A model generated the notes under the pieces. That model saw only the letters and a list, made by a program, of their open reading frames with translations, did not search any database and had not been told where the DNA came from. Made by a program: the position numbers and the translations under genes. 5,457 bases of DNA from the NCBI GenBank assembly GCA_016926575.1, contig JAFGOJ010000024.1, positions 1-5,457 on the forward strand, written 5' to 3'. Source of the stretch: Anaerolineae bacterium. Lineage in GTDB: Bacteria > Chloroflexota > Anaerolineae > B4-G1 > DUEL01. This document shows, piece after piece, positions 5,418 through 5,457 of this stretch. The stretch's first letter is position 1. Every line of letters starts with the position of its first letter.

Positions 5418-5457
5418 GAAGGGAGAAGGTGGGGGTTTTGCGGGCGGCGAAGCCGCC
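5418..5457 (+). repeat. Partial GC-rich hairpin element cut by the window end
   Basis: After a purine-rich run starting GAAGGGAGAAGG comes TTTTGCGGGCGGC, then GAA, then GCCGCC (GGCGGC 5443-5448 pairing with 5452-5457) at the very end. If CGCAAAA follows outside the window, it would be a long perfect stem. The plan (GAAGGG start, G-run, stem with a three-purine loop) resembles the GGA-loop hairpin of the repeats at 1-122 and 1817-1940 with a different stem sequence. Kinship is suggested, not shown. Confidence 0.35.

Noticed and set aside
5361..5457. Simple frameshift at the T-run (5367-5371) that would restore the MATE C-terminus
   Set aside because: I read the other forward frames to the window end. 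Neither gives MATE-like sequence, so a one-base error would not repair the gene.

Overview
This is a GC-rich bacterial chromosomal window (low 60s % G+C by eye) with compact genes, good Shine-Dalgarno sites and near-consensus sigma70-type promoters. I see no transposase, integrase, phage gene, rRNA, tRNA or CRISPR array. A Chloroflexota (Anaerolineae-like) host fits the gene set, the fused double SDR and the GC-rich intergenic repeat. This is a style-based inference and I hold it loosely.

Layout. Positions 1-122 hold the first copy of a ~123-bp repeat that folds into a series of hairpins. Positions 182-244 carry a strong promoter, an inverted repeat over its start site and a strong RBS. They drive a two-gene plus-strand operon: a 75-aa basic protein with a His-rich tail (248-475) and a DUF134-family HTH/zinc-ribbon protein (479-877). 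Converging on it, and sharing the same CTAG stop tetranucleotide, is a minus-strand gene (874-1701) for a molybdenum-storage-protein-like amino-acid-kinase-fold protein with its own extended -10 promoter. The second repeat copy lies at 1817-1940. Next come a minus-strand gene for a 591-aa fusion of an extended SDR (epimerase-like) and a classical SDR (1953-3728), and one base upstream of it a TetR-family regulator (3730-4326). An 18-bp perfect palindrome overlaps the tetR start site. Divergent from tetR is a MATE efflux gene (about 4362-5375) that looks both internally deleted and C-terminally truncated. It ends inside a hairpin, followed by the left half of another GC-rich hairpin cut by the window end.

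How the parts fit. The left block looks metal-related: DUF134 proteins commonly sit beside dinitrogenase iron-molybdenum cofactor (NifX/NifB-like) genes, and here the neighbour is a MosA/MosB homologue with a small His-rich protein. The right block is a classic TetR-controlled divergent unit, in which one operator can govern both tetR-SDR and the (now damaged) MATE gene. The most interesting signals are the covarying structured repeat, the DUF134/His-rich/Mo-storage cluster, and the decaying MATE gene next to an intact regulator and operator.
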